DNA from: Fimenecus sp964557975
GTDB taxonomy: Bacteria > Bacillota > Clostridia > Oscillospirales > Acutalibacteraceae
Direction of reading: 5' to 3'
Length of the DNA: 64,000 nt
NCBI GenBank assembly: GCA_964557975.1
Contig: CAZLCG010000005.1
Location: 10,787-74,786 of the forward strand
The notes under the pieces are model-generated. The model did no database searches, was not told where the DNA came from, and worked only from the letters and a program-made list of their open reading frames with translations. This document shows positions 7,548-15,815 of the stretch, piece by piece (position 1 is the stretch's first letter; each line of letters begins with the position of its first letter). The position numbers and the translations under genes are program-made.

Positions 7548-7588
7548 AACCGAATCTAATTAAGTAAATAATTTTGGAGGTATGTAAA

Positions 7589-10228
7589 ATGGCAAACAAA
7601 TGGGTCTATATGTTCAGCGAAGGCGATATGACCATGCGTAACCTTCTCGGCGGCAAAGGCGCTAACCTTGCCGAGATGACCGCTATCGGTCTTCCCGTTC
7701 CGCAGGGCTTCACAATTACGACGGAAGCCTGCACGCAGTATTATGAGGACGGCAGACAGATTAACGATGAAATCATGGCTCAGGCTATGGAAGGCGTTAA
7801 GAAGATGGAAGAGATCAACGGCAAAAAGTTCGGCGACCTCAAAAATCCGCTTCTTGTTTCGGTTCGTTCGGGTGCGCGCGCTTCAATGCCCGGTATGATG
7901 GATACAATTCTTAACCTCGGTCTTAACGACGAGGTCGTTGCGGCAATGATAGCAGGCAACTCCGATCCTAAATTTGAGAGATTTGTTTATGACTCTTACA
8001 GAAGATTTATTCAGATGTTCTCCGACGTTGTTATGGAGGTCGGCAAGAAGTATTTTGAACAGCTTATCGACGCTATGAAGGAGAAAAAGGGCGTTAAGTA
8101 TGATGTTGAGCTTACCGCCGCTGACCTTAAAGAGCTTGCAGAGCAGTTTAAGGCTGAGTATAAGAAACAGCTCGGCGAGGATTTCCCGTCAGACCCCGTT
8201 GTCCAGTTAAAGCTTGCTATTGAGGCTGTTTTCCGTTCATGGGATAACCCCCGCGCCAATGTTTACCGCCGCGATAACGATATTCCGTATTCATGGGGTA
8301 CCGCGGTTAACGTAATGCCCATGGTATTCGGCAACCTTAACGATGAGTCGGGCACAGGCGTTGCGTTCACGCGCGACCCCGCTACGGGCGAAAACAAGCT
8401 TATGGGCGAGTTCCTTATCAACGCGCAGGGCGAGGACGTTGTTGCAGGCGTTCGTACTCCTATGCCGATTGCTCAGATGGAAAAAGAATTTCCCGAAGCA
8501 TACGCAGATTTTATTAAGGTATGCGACATTCTTGAAAACCATTATCACGATATGCAGGATATGGAGTTCACTGTTGAAAACAGAAAGCTCTATATGCTTC
8601 AGTGCCGCAACGGCAAGAGAACCGCTCAGGCTGCTCTTAAAATTGCCTGCGACCTTGTTGACGAAGGTCACAAGACCGAGGCTGAAGCCGTTGCTATGAT
8701 CGACCCGAGAAACCTTGACACACTCCTTCACCCACAGTTCGACGCCGCCGCTCTTAAAGCGTCAACTCCTCTTGGCAAGGGCCTCGGCGCTTCTCCCGGC
8801 GCTGCCTGCGGTAGGATAGTATTCACCGCTGACGATGCGGAAGCTTGGGCGGCTAAGGGCGAAAAGGTTATCCTTGTCCGTCTTGAAACCTCTCCCGAGG
8901 ACATCACGGGTATGAAGGCTGCGCAGGGCATTCTTACGGTTCGCGGCGGTATGACCTCTCACGCTGCCGTTGTTGCGCGCGGTATGGGCGAGTGCTGTGT
9001 TTCGGGCTGCGGCGATATCAATATGGATGAAGAAAACAAGAAATTCACCCTTGCAGGCAAGGAGTTCCATGAGGGCGACTATATTTCAATCGACGGCTCA
9101 ACGGGCAATATTTATGAAGGTATTATCCCGACTGTTGACGCTAAGATTGCGGGCGAGTTCGGCAGAATTATGGGCTGGGCGGACAAGTACAGAAAGCTCA
9201 AGGTTCGTACAAATGCCGATACTCCGACAGACGCTAAGAAGGCAAGAGAGCTCGGCGCGGAGGGCATCGGTCTTTGCCGTACGGAGCATATGTTCTTTGA
9301 GGCTGACAGAATCGCGGCTTTCCGTGAAATGATCTGCGCTGACACCGTTGAGGAGAGAGAAACAGCGCTTGAAAAAATTCTTCCTTATCAGCAGTCTGAC
9401 TTTGAAAAGCTCTATGAGGCTCTTGAGGGCTGTCCGGTAACCATCAGATTCCTTGACCCGCCGCTTCACGAGTTCGTTCCCACAGAGGAGGACGACATTG
9501 AAGCTCTTGCAAAGGCTCAGGGCAAATCCGTTGCCGACATCAAGGCTCTTATCGCTTCTCTCCACGAGTTCAACCCGATGATGGGTCACCGCGGACTTCG
9601 TCTTGCGGTTACCTATCCCGAAATTGCAAAAATGCAGACAAAGGCTGTTATCCGCGCGGCTATCAATGTTCAGAAGGCTCATCCCGATTGGACGGTATGC
9701 CCCGAAATTATGATTCCTCTTTCATGCGACGCGAAAGAGCTTAAATTTGTTAAGGATATTGTTGTTGCAACTGCCGATGCTGAAATCGCGCAGGCAGGTT
9801 CCGATATGAAATATCAGGTCGGCACAATGATTGAAATTCCGAGAGCCGCTCTTACGGCTGACGAAATTGCAAAGCAGGCTGACTTCTTCTGCTTCGGCAC
9901 AAACGACCTTACTCAGATGACCTTCGGCTTCAGCCGCGACGACGCGGGCAAGTTCCTTAACGCTTATTATGACAATAAGATTTTTGAAAACGATCCGTTC
10001 GCAAAGCTTGATCAGGACGGCGTAGGCAAGCTTATGAAGATGGCTATCGACCTCGGCAAGCCCGTTAATCCCGCTCTTCACTGCGGCATCTGCGGCGAGC
10101 ATGGCGGCGACCCCTCGTCTGTTGAGTTCTGCCACAAGATAGGTCTTGACTATGTTTCATGCTCACCCTTCCGTGTTCCGATCGCCCGTCTTGCTGCGGC
10201 ACAGGCGGCTATCGCTGAGATGAAATAA
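7589..10228 (+). CDS. ppdK: Pyruvate, phosphate dikinase
   Basis: An 879-residue PPDK, the normal length. It interconverts pyruvate, ATP and phosphate with PEP, AMP and PPi, and in anaerobic Clostridia often works in glycolysis or gluconeogenesis. N-terminal ATP-binding domain: GGKGANLAEM, SVRSGARASMPGMMDTILNLG. Central phosphohistidine domain: GGMTSHAAVVARGMG with catalytic His458. C-terminal TIM barrel: GLCRTEHMF, MIEIPRAAL, LHCGICGEHGG. The ATG at 7589 has GGAGG eight bases upstream. An upstream in-frame TTG overlaps that Shine-Dalgarno and was not used. Single gene with its own promoter and terminator. Codon use is strongly biased, as expected for high expression. Confidence 0.98.
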   Translation: MANKWVYMFSEGDMTMRNLLGGKGANLAEMTAIGLPVPQGFTITTEACTQYYEDGRQINDEIMAQAMEGVKKMEEINGKKFGDLKNPLLVSVRSGARASMPGMMDTILNLGLNDEVVAAMIAGNSDPKFERFVYDSYRRFIQMFSDVVMEVGKKYFEQLIDAMKEKKGVKYDVELTAADLKELAEQFKAEYKKQLGEDFPSDPVVQLKLAIEAVFRSWDNPRANVYRRDNDIPYSWGTAVNVMPMVFGNLNDESGTGVAFTRDPATGENKLMGEFLINAQGEDVVAGVRTPMPIAQMEKEFPEAYADFIKVCDILENHYHDMQDMEFTVENRKLYMLQCRNGKRTAQAALKIACDLVDEGHKTEAEAVAMIDPRNLDTLLHPQFDAAALKASTPLGKGLGASPGAACGRIVFTADDAEAWAAKGEKVILVRLETSPEDITGMKAAQGILTVRGGMTSHAAVVARGMGECCVSGCGDINMDEENKKFTLAGKEFHEGDYISIDGSTGNIYEGIIPTVDAKIAGEFGRIMGWADKYRKLKVRTNADTPTDAKKARELGAEGIGLCRTEHMFFEADRIAAFREMICADTVEERETALEKILPYQQSDFEKLYEALEGCPVTIRFLDPPLHEFVPTEEDDIEALAKAQGKSVADIKALIASLHEFNPMMGHRGLRLAVTYPEIAKMQTKAVIRAAINVQKAHPDWTVCPEIMIPLSCDAKELKFVKDIVVATADAEIAQAGSDMKYQVGTMIEIPRAALTADEIAKQADFFCFGTNDLTQMTFGFSRDDAGKFLNAYYDNKIFENDPFAKLDQDGVGKLMKMAIDLGKPVNPALHCGICGEHGGDPSSVEFCHKIGLDYVSCSPFRVPIARLAAAQAAIAEMK

Positions 10229-10306
10229 TCAAGGCTTGTTGTTAATGGGCAAAACCTAAAAAAGTTCAATGTCAAATGTTGGGGTAACCAAATAAAGACG
10301 AGTTTT

Positions 10307-10350
10307 ATATATGCATCAGGGCAAGCTTGACTTGATGCATATATTTTTTG
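10307..10350 (+). terminator. Terminator after ppdK
   Basis: ATATATGCATCA (10307-10318) pairs perfectly with TGATGCATATAT (10333-10344), followed by TTTTTT. The GC content is low but the 12-bp stem and T-tract are clear. Confidence 0.8.
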
Positions 10351-10351
10351 C

Positions 10352-10630
10352 TTAAGGCGAGGGGAGTTTAACCCGATATGGTTTAAAACGGTATATTTCC
10401 GCTAAAGCATCGTTAAAAATCTCACCATACGACAGTATGGCTTCGATTTTATGCCTTGCTTTAACGAAAATCTCCTCGTTTTAAACTGCTGAGCACCTAA
10501 AGCGCAGGAGTTTCGGATGAATTTTTGCTTTTGAGACGGCAGACGGGCTGTCGCCTGTCAACGGTAAAAAAGTGAAAATTTACCGAAAGGGCAAGCTTTA
10601 GGCATATTGTGTTCAACTCTCCTCGCCTTA
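10352..10630. mobile_element. MITE-like dispersed repeat, copy 2 (279 bp)
   Basis: It begins TTAAGGCGAGGGGAGT and ends ACTCTCCTCGCCTTA. It differs from copy 1 (1873-2152) at only about ten positions, so it is a recent duplicate in the same orientation. One change turns the internal GACGGGC/GCCCGTC stem into a G-U pair, preserving the fold. It joins directly to a broken membrane-protein gene at 10631, suggesting insertion into, or deletion adjacent to, that gene. Confidence 0.75.
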
Positions 10631-10913
10631 CGGTTACAATGATGATTGCAGGTATAGGTGCGGCGCTTTTTATTATCGCGGGCGTTCGCCGAGCAAGTAT
10701 GCAGAAGCTTTTAAGGGAAGGAGAGTTTGCTCCTTCCGAAAAGAAAAAGAAACGGTAGGAACGGTGTATCGGCTGATTGCCGCCGCTGTGTATCTTGTGT
10801 GGAGCTTTATGACAGATGCTTGGGATATAACGTGGCTTGTATGGCTCGTTGCAGGCATAATGTTTGCTGCTGTTATGTGCCTTTGCAATCTGCTTGCGGA
10901 CAGGGAAAAATAA
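10631..10913 (+). pseudogene. C-terminal remnant of a small membrane protein gene
   Basis: Directly after the repeat element one frame reads TVTMMIAGIGAALFIIAGVR and on to a TAG at 10756-10758. A second frame starting at about 10761 reads VYRLIAAAVYLVWSFMTDAW, then DITWLVWLVAGIMFAAV, ending in TAA at 10911-10913. Both pieces look like the end of one multi-helix integral membrane protein, split by a frameshift near 10756. The 5' half is missing where the MITE-like copy begins. The WSF..DAW.ITWLVW.VAG pattern resembles the C-terminus of HTH-linked membrane proteins of Clostridia (recollection, not verified). Confidence 0.65.
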
Positions 10914-10957
10914 AGAGATACTGCTGTTAAGGCTTTTAAAATTCTATGTAAATATGA

Positions 10958-10993
10958 AAACAGGACTCAATCATAACCGGTTGAGTCCTGTTT
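10958..10993 (-). terminator. Terminator of the XRE regulator gene (bidirectional)
   Basis: AAACAGGACTCAA (10958-10970) pairs perfectly with TTGAGTCCTGTTT (10981-10993). On the minus strand a short T run follows. It could also terminate plus-strand read-through from the pseudogene. Confidence 0.8.
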
Positions 10994-10996
10994 GTT

Positions 10997-11293
10997 TCAT
11001 TTGTCGGTGAATGAATCAATTAAATATTGAACTGCCTTAATTTGCTTTTCGTTTAATTTGTCAGTATCAATCAAAACGGGCGGCTGCTTATTGTCTTTAC
11101 CAAGCAGATAATCAATACTGCAGTTGTAAAGATACGATAATGAAAGCAAAACTTCAATACTTGGGGTTCGTTCTCCTGTTTCATATCCCGAAACAATAGA
11201 AGGTGAAATATACAGTCTGTCCGCAACATCCTTTTGCGATAAGCCGTATTTATTGCGCATTTCTTTTAATTTTTCAGGTAAACCTTTAATCAT
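10997..11293 (-). CDS. XRE-family transcriptional regulator
   Basis: A 98-residue protein. The helix-turn-helix covers LKEMRNKYGLSQKDVADRLY through SPSIVSGYETGERTPSIEVL, the standard Cro/CI pattern, followed by a short C-terminal tail with LNEKQIKAVQYLID. The ATG at 11293 has GGAGG eight bases upstream, preferable to an upstream TTG. A perfect 13-bp inverted repeat sits just upstream in its promoter region, so it is probably autoregulated, and it may also control the divergent ATP-grasp gene. Confidence 0.9.
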   Translation of the reverse strand: MIKGLPEKLKEMRNKYGLSQKDVADRLYISPSIVSGYETGERTPSIEVLLSLSYLYNCSIDYLLGKDNKQPPVLIDTDKLNEKQIKAVQYLIDSFTDK

Positions 11294-11307
11294 AGTGTTA
11301 TCCTCCA

Positions 11308-11344
11308 ACACTCATTGTAAAGCATATATCATTACAATGAGTGT
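11308..11344. promoter_or_regulatory. Palindromic operator between XRE and TupA-like genes
   Basis: ACACTCATTGTAA (11308-11320) and TTACAATGAGTGT (11332-11344) form a perfect 13-bp inverted repeat with an 11-base spacer. It begins 14 bases upstream of the XRE start codon. It lies 22 bases upstream of the -35 of the divergent promoter. The likely ligand is the adjacent XRE regulator. The spacing of about two helical turns between half-site centres fits a dimeric HTH protein. Confidence 0.7.
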
Positions 11345-11365
11345 CGTTTTAGTACGCTTTAAGTG

Positions 11366-11394
11366 TTGACATAAATCGCTGATTGTGTTATTAT
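11366..11394 (+). promoter_or_regulatory. Promoter of the TupA-like gene
   Basis: TTGACA (11366-11371), 17-base spacer, TATTAT (11389-11394). A roughly 95-base leader follows before the start codon, with no obvious structure. Confidence 0.8.
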
Positions 11395-11491
11395 AGCGAA
11401 CAGTAAGGCTCAATACCATTATTTCGATATATAAAGCAAATAATCATTACGGTTTACGGGTATAAATCTTTAAATATAAGGGGCATTGTTT

Positions 11492-12454
11492 ATGGGATTG
11501 CTTTTTAAAGTAAAGACAGGGCTTAGGAAATGGGCTGACAACAGTAATTTTGGGAATATAGTATTTCAAACCGCACGTTATTCCGTTGCAAGGGCGATGT
11601 CAATTCTGTCGGACAGGCAATATGCCAATTGGTTTCATAAATTATATACGGGAAAGCGCTTGGATTTAGACAATCCGAAAACCTTTGATGAAAAAATATG
11701 GTACTTAAAGCTTAATAACAGAGATCCGCTGCTTACGGTGTGCTCGGACAAGTTTGCCGTAAGAGAGTATGTCAGAAAAGCAGGTCACGGGGATATTCTA
11801 ATATCTCAAATGGGCGTTTATGAAAATGCTGAAGATATTCCTTTTGAAAAAATTAAAGAGGAATCTGTTATAAAATGCACAAGCGGATCAGGTGAAAATT
11901 ATTTTTATGACCCCGAGAAGCAAAACAATACTAAAATGATAATTCGCAGAATGAATTATGCTCTTAAAATTAACCCGTACTATTTTTCAAGAGAGTGGAA
12001 TTATAAAAATGTTCCCCGCAGAATTGTCGTTGAAAGGGTAATAAGGGATAAAGACGGCAGACTTCCCGTTGACTATAAATTTATGTGCTTTTCGGGTGAA
12101 CCGACATATTTATTTTTGGATATTGGTCTTATAGATAAAAATAATGTTTATAACCATAATTATCCGAGAAACATATATGATATGAATTTTAATCTGATGC
12201 CGTTTAAGGAAACTCGGGAAAATTATCTCGGCAATGTTGAAAAGCCGAAAAATTGGGAAAAAATGATTGAAATTGCCCGTGACTTGTCAAAACCGTTTCC
12301 GTTTTGCAGAGTTGATTTATATAATTTGGACGGGAAAATACACTTCGGGGAAATAACCTTTTACCATGGCGGCGGCTGTAATGATATAAAGCCCGACGAA
12401 TGGAATTACAAGCTTGGAGATTTGATAAAAATTGATAATATCAAGCAGCTTTAG
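11492..12454 (+). CDS. TupA-like ATP-grasp protein (polysaccharide/teichuronopeptide-type)
   Basis: A 320-residue protein with the features of the TupA-like ATP-grasp family: NPKTFDEKIWYLKLNNRDPL near residue 65, SDKFAVREYV, the ATP-binding IKCTSGSGENYFY, VERVI, DYKFMCFSGEP, and the C-terminal FCRVDLYNLDGKIHFGEITF with metal-binding acidic residues, then HGGG. Members ligate amino acids or act in cell-surface polymer synthesis and are often found in glycan clusters. Here it stands alone. The ATG at 11492 has AAGGGG upstream. A TTG two codons earlier is less likely. It is divergent from the XRE regulator and followed by a terminator. Confidence 0.8.
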   Translation: MGLLFKVKTGLRKWADNSNFGNIVFQTARYSVARAMSILSDRQYANWFHKLYTGKRLDLDNPKTFDEKIWYLKLNNRDPLLTVCSDKFAVREYVRKAGHGDILISQMGVYENAEDIPFEKIKEESVIKCTSGSGENYFYDPEKQNNTKMIIRRMNYALKINPYYFSREWNYKNVPRRIVVERVIRDKDGRLPVDYKFMCFSGEPTYLFLDIGLIDKNNVYNHNYPRNIYDMNFNLMPFKETRENYLGNVEKPKNWEKMIEIARDLSKPFPFCRVDLYNLDGKIHFGEITFYHGGGCNDIKPDEWNYKLGDLIKIDNIKQL

Positions 12455-12520
12455 GAATTGCTTTTGCTGTGTTTTGTCTGCAAAAAATTTTTAAATTCAA
12501 AGAGTGAAAATAATATAAAA

Positions 12521-12560
12521 GTACCGCTGTTACGGTTTTTCGCAACGGCGGTATTTTTAT
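12521..12560 (+). terminator. Terminator after the TupA-like gene
   Basis: TACCGCTGTT pairs with AACGGCGGTA (one G-U pair) around an 11-base loop and is followed by TTTTT, about 65 bases after the stop codon. A 66-codon frame across this region (12458-12658) is not credible because it contains the terminator. Confidence 0.75.
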
Positions 12561-12670
12561 GGGTAATGTCATTAACTAAAAGAAATTTATTTAAAATCAA
12601 GACTTTTGTTTTCCTGAAATCGCAGTTTGCATTGCCGATTTTCGGCATAATTTTTTGATTTATAATCATT

Positions 12671-13294
12671 TTATTTGCTTATATCCGAAATTCCGTATCT
12701 CAGAATTGTTTTCAGTCTATCTTTTTCCGTTCGGTTAGCATTGTTTAAATAAAATTCACGGTGCTTTTCTCCGATGCGTTGGCAGCCGTTCTCTAAACAA
12801 TATCTGTTCATAATATCAAACGATGCAGGTTCGCTGTCAAAACTGCCTTTGTGCAGAATCTGAACGCATTTACCGTCACAGATCGTTTCAAAAGAAATAT
12901 CGTTAAGGTAAGCATTAGGCTTTTTATTTTTTACAAATTCTAATGCGTCAACGAACATTTTCTTTGTAATGAAATCGGGCCGGCGTATCATGATTGTATA
13001 TTGCAGTTCGTCTTTCGTAAGTTCGTCTCTTTGAACGCTCTTGCCCCATATTCCCTCTGAAGGATATACGGAATAATCGTTTATTTCCGATTTTTTTCCG
13101 TAAGACGCTTTATATGTCATTTTTATCTTGTAAGCTAACGAAAACAGAGCGCCGACCTTTTCTGAAAAGATTTCGTTATTGGGGTTTCCCTCGCCTGAGA
13201 TAGTGATATAATTTCGGGCGGGGACATCAATAACGCGGGGCTTTGCATTTGTGCCGTATATTTTCTTTTCTTGCTTTTTCCATTCAAATTTCAT
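12671..13294 (-). CDS. GyrI-like small-molecule-binding domain protein
   Basis: A 207-residue cytoplasmic protein starting MKFEWKKQEKKIYGTNAKP, with VPARNYITISGEGNPNNE and YTIMIRRPDFITKKMF, and near the end VQILHKGSFDSEPASFDIMN. This is the pattern of stand-alone GyrI-like (SHOCT/BtrG-like) proteins, which bind hydrophobic cations or amides without a DNA-binding domain. The Shine-Dalgarno is weak (GAGAAC). It is divergent from the c-di-GMP enzyme gene and may share a palindromic promoter with it (13442-13474). The ligand is unknown. Confidence 0.8.
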   Translation of the reverse strand: MKFEWKKQEKKIYGTNAKPRVIDVPARNYITISGEGNPNNEIFSEKVGALFSLAYKIKMTYKASYGKKSEINDYSVYPSEGIWGKSVQRDELTKDELQYTIMIRRPDFITKKMFVDALEFVKNKKPNAYLNDISFETICDGKCVQILHKGSFDSEPASFDIMNRYCLENGCQRIGEKHREFYLNNANRTEKDRLKTILRYGISDISK

Positions 13295-13441
13295 TTTAAA
13301 GTTCTCGCTTTCTTAAAGCTTAATATTGTTCGTCAGCCTCAATTATAAGCGCCAATGTGCGGCAAATATCAATTCATTAGTTTTTTTATTGTATTAAACA
13401 TTTTTCTTGCAGTGAAAACAGTTTTTTCCGGTGTTTTGATG

Positions 13442-13474
13442 TTGTATTATAAAATATTTTATTTTATAATACAA
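13442..13474. promoter_or_regulatory. Perfectly symmetric bidirectional promoter palindrome
   Basis: TTGTATTATAAAA (13442-13454) and TTTTATAATACAA (13462-13474) are exact reverse complements with a 7-base centre. Read either way, the palindrome gives TTGTAT, a 17-base spacer and TATAAT, so one 33-bp element carries a complete -35/-10 pair on both strands. It lies between the divergent GyrI-like (minus) and c-di-GMP (plus) genes. The rest of the 13295-13539 gap is AT-rich, with nothing else recognisable. Confidence 0.65.
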
Positions 13475-13539
13475 TTATCTATATCAAATTCAAATGTTTT
13501 CTTTTTTACGGACACATTTGAAAAGAGGACAGTGTGATT

Positions 13540-15654
13540 ATGTGCCAAGATGATTCGCAAAAACAAAAAATACTGATTGTTGATGATTCCGAAATTAACC
13601 GCTCCATTTTAGCGGATATTTTGTCGGAGGAATATGACACAATTGAGGCGGCGGACGGTGTGGAAGCGATTGAAACGCTTGAAAGGCATACCGCTGATTT
13701 TTCCGTTGTTCTGCTGGATTTGGTAATGCCGCGAAAAAACGGATTTGAGGTGCTGAACGAAATGAACGCGAGGGGTTGGATCGACAAAGTTCCCGTCATT
13801 ATCATTTCGGCGGAGTCAGACCCCAAGCAGATAGAAAAGGCATATGATTTGGGAGTTACCGACTTTATATCAAGACCCTTTGACGCGAGGATCGTTCACC
13901 GTAGGGTCGTTAATACGGTTTTGCTGTATTCCGAGCAGAAAAAGATGATGAACCTTGTAATAGGTCAAATCAATGAAAAAGAAAGATTGAACGGCATAAT
14001 TGCGGATATTATGAGCCATATTGTTGAATTCAGAAACGGCGAAAGCGGTCAGCACATTATGCATATTCGCGTCTTTACCGAGGTAATACTTACTTACCTG
14101 CAGCGTATGACGGGGCGTTACGAACTTAAAAAACAGGATATTTCGCAAATCAGCTTGGCGTCGGCTCTTCACGATATAGGAAAGCTTGCGATTGACGAAA
14201 AGCTCCTCAATAAGCCGGGCAAGCTGACAAATGAGGAATTTGAGGTTATGAAAACTCATGCGGCGGCAGGCGCGCAGATGCTTGAAAAGCTGCCTGACTG
14301 TCAGGAAACGCAGCTTGTAAGAACCGCATACGAGATATGCCGCTGGCATCATGAAAGGTATGACGGGCAGGGCTATCCGGACGGGCTTCGGGGCGATGAA
14401 ATTCCCATTTCCGCTCAGGCGGTCGGGTTGGCGGACGTATATGACGCGCTGATAAGCGAGCGAAGCTATAAAAAGGCTTTTTCTCACGAAACGGCGGTTC
14501 GGATGATCTTAAACGGCGAGTGCGGCGAATTCAATCCCCTCTTGACGGAGTGCTTTAAGCAGGCGGAGGGCATTTTGAATACCGAGTTTATCCGTTTAAA
14601 ATCCGATAAAAGGAGCATAACGCGCAACGGACTTGCAAGAGAATTTCTTAATGGGGAAAACGCCTTTGCTTCGGAGCGTTCCTTGTATCTTGTAGATCTG
14701 GAACGGATGGAATACGGGTTCTTTTCCGCTATTACGGATGATATTCAGTTTAAATATACCGCTTCAACCGACACGCTCAGCCTGTCGCCGTGGAGCGCTG
14801 AAAAGCTGGGCGTCGACGAGATGCTTACCGACCCCCTGCGGCATGAAAGCATTATTAAAATTTTGGGCGAGACTGCCTGCGGCGATATTAAAAATGAGAT
14901 ACTTAACAGTCAGTCCGAACACCGCGTTTTTCGTTATGAATGTCCCTTTCTTATAAATAATAAGCGCTGTTGGTACCGTATTACGGCGCAGGTAAAGCGG
15001 AAGAACGGCGAAATTTCGGCGGTTGTGGGAAAAGCGGTTGATATTAACGATTCGCATATGCAGATAGACGCGCTTGAAAAACGGGCTTCTTACGATGACA
15101 AGACTGAGCTTTTAAATCACGCCGGCGCCAAGGCTCAGATAATCAAACGGCTTGAAATGACCCCCGACGGCATTTTTTCGCTGTCGGTTTTCGACGTGGA
15201 CTGCTTTAAAGCGGTTAACGATACATACGGGCATATTTTCGGGGACGGCATTTTAAAGGGTGTTGCTAAAAAAGCAAGACAGGGCGTACGCGGAAACGAC
15301 ATTGTCGCGCGGATAGGCGGCGATGAGTTCTTGATTTTTATGGAATACAAGAACGAAGCGGAAACAGAAGGGGTTATTAACCGTATTTTTAATTCCCTTA
15401 ACGGGGAATATGAGAATGTAAATATTTCCGTTTCAATGGGAACGGCAACATCGCTTACGGCAGGCAATAAATATAAAGCCCTGCTTTTAGCGGCGGATCA
15501 AGCGCTGTATTGCGCAAAACGCGCGGGACGCTGTAAATGCCTGTTTTATGACGACACTATGAAGGATACGCTTTCCGCGTCTTCCGACGAAAATAAGGAG
15601 GATACGCAGCAGCTGCAGCCTGTTCACAGAACCGACGCTCCCTGCGACGGCTGA
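13540..15654 (+). CDS. Response regulator with REC, HD-GYP, PAS-like and GGDEF domains
   Basis: A 704-residue cytoplasmic c-di-GMP enzyme. REC, residues 10-125: ILIVDDSEINRS and LLDLVMPRKNG with the phosphoacceptor Asp. HD-GYP, about 155-330: LHDIGKLAIDE and HHERYDGQGYPDG, all signature residues present, so phosphodiesterase activity is expected. A PAS-like segment, about 360-500, follows. GGDEF, about 515-675: FDVDCFKAVND, and RGND five residues before RIGGDEF, meaning both the active site and the inhibitory RxxD site are intact, so cyclase activity is also expected. GAGGA lies 10 bases before the ATG chosen. A GTG six bases earlier is possible. No kinase gene is adjacent. Confidence 0.92.
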   Translation: MCQDDSQKQKILIVDDSEINRSILADILSEEYDTIEAADGVEAIETLERHTADFSVVLLDLVMPRKNGFEVLNEMNARGWIDKVPVIIISAESDPKQIEKAYDLGVTDFISRPFDARIVHRRVVNTVLLYSEQKKMMNLVIGQINEKERLNGIIADIMSHIVEFRNGESGQHIMHIRVFTEVILTYLQRMTGRYELKKQDISQISLASALHDIGKLAIDEKLLNKPGKLTNEEFEVMKTHAAAGAQMLEKLPDCQETQLVRTAYEICRWHHERYDGQGYPDGLRGDEIPISAQAVGLADVYDALISERSYKKAFSHETAVRMILNGECGEFNPLLTECFKQAEGILNTEFIRLKSDKRSITRNGLAREFLNGENAFASERSLYLVDLERMEYGFFSAITDDIQFKYTASTDTLSLSPWSAEKLGVDEMLTDPLRHESIIKILGETACGDIKNEILNSQSEHRVFRYECPFLINNKRCWYRITAQVKRKNGEISAVVGKAVDINDSHMQIDALEKRASYDDKTELLNHAGAKAQIIKRLEMTPDGIFSLSVFDVDCFKAVNDTYGHIFGDGILKGVAKKARQGVRGNDIVARIGGDEFLIFMEYKNEAETEGVINRIFNSLNGEYENVNISVSMGTATSLTAGNKYKALLLAADQALYCAKRAGRCKCLFYDDTMKDTLSASSDENKEDTQQLQPVHRTDAPCDG

Positions 15655-15815
15655 AATTTGCCGCAGGCTCTTTTAAAGGTCGGGCTAAGCCTTAGCGTTT
15701 CCGCGATTTAAATTTTTAAAACGCGCGGGCTGTGAGTTCTTGTGTATAGATGAAATGCAGACTGTAAAGAAAAGTCAGTTTTTCTTGAGCTTAATCATGT
15801 AATAAGCGGTTAAAG

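Noticed and set aside
9098..9682. Long minus-strand open frames inside ppdK (also 8291-8731 and 9722-10135)
   Set aside because: They mirror the third-position bias of the ppdK codons, have no ribosome sites and give cysteine/leucine/serine-rich nonsense. The plus-strand gene explains the region.
10997..11293. Toxin-antitoxin pair with the XRE protein (also 51426-51677)
   Set aside because: No adjacent small toxin-like gene (HigB, RelE, HipA type) in either case. Neighbours are a pseudogene, an ATP-grasp gene, a hydrogenase and heat-shock genes.
12458..12658. 66-codon plus-strand ORF after the TupA-like gene
   Set aside because: It runs through a clear terminator hairpin and has no ribosome site. 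Low-complexity Phe/Leu content is from T-rich DNA.
13870..14487. 205-codon minus-strand frame inside the c-di-GMP gene
   Set aside because: Fully overlapped by conserved REC and HD-GYP coding sequence on the other strand. A shadow.
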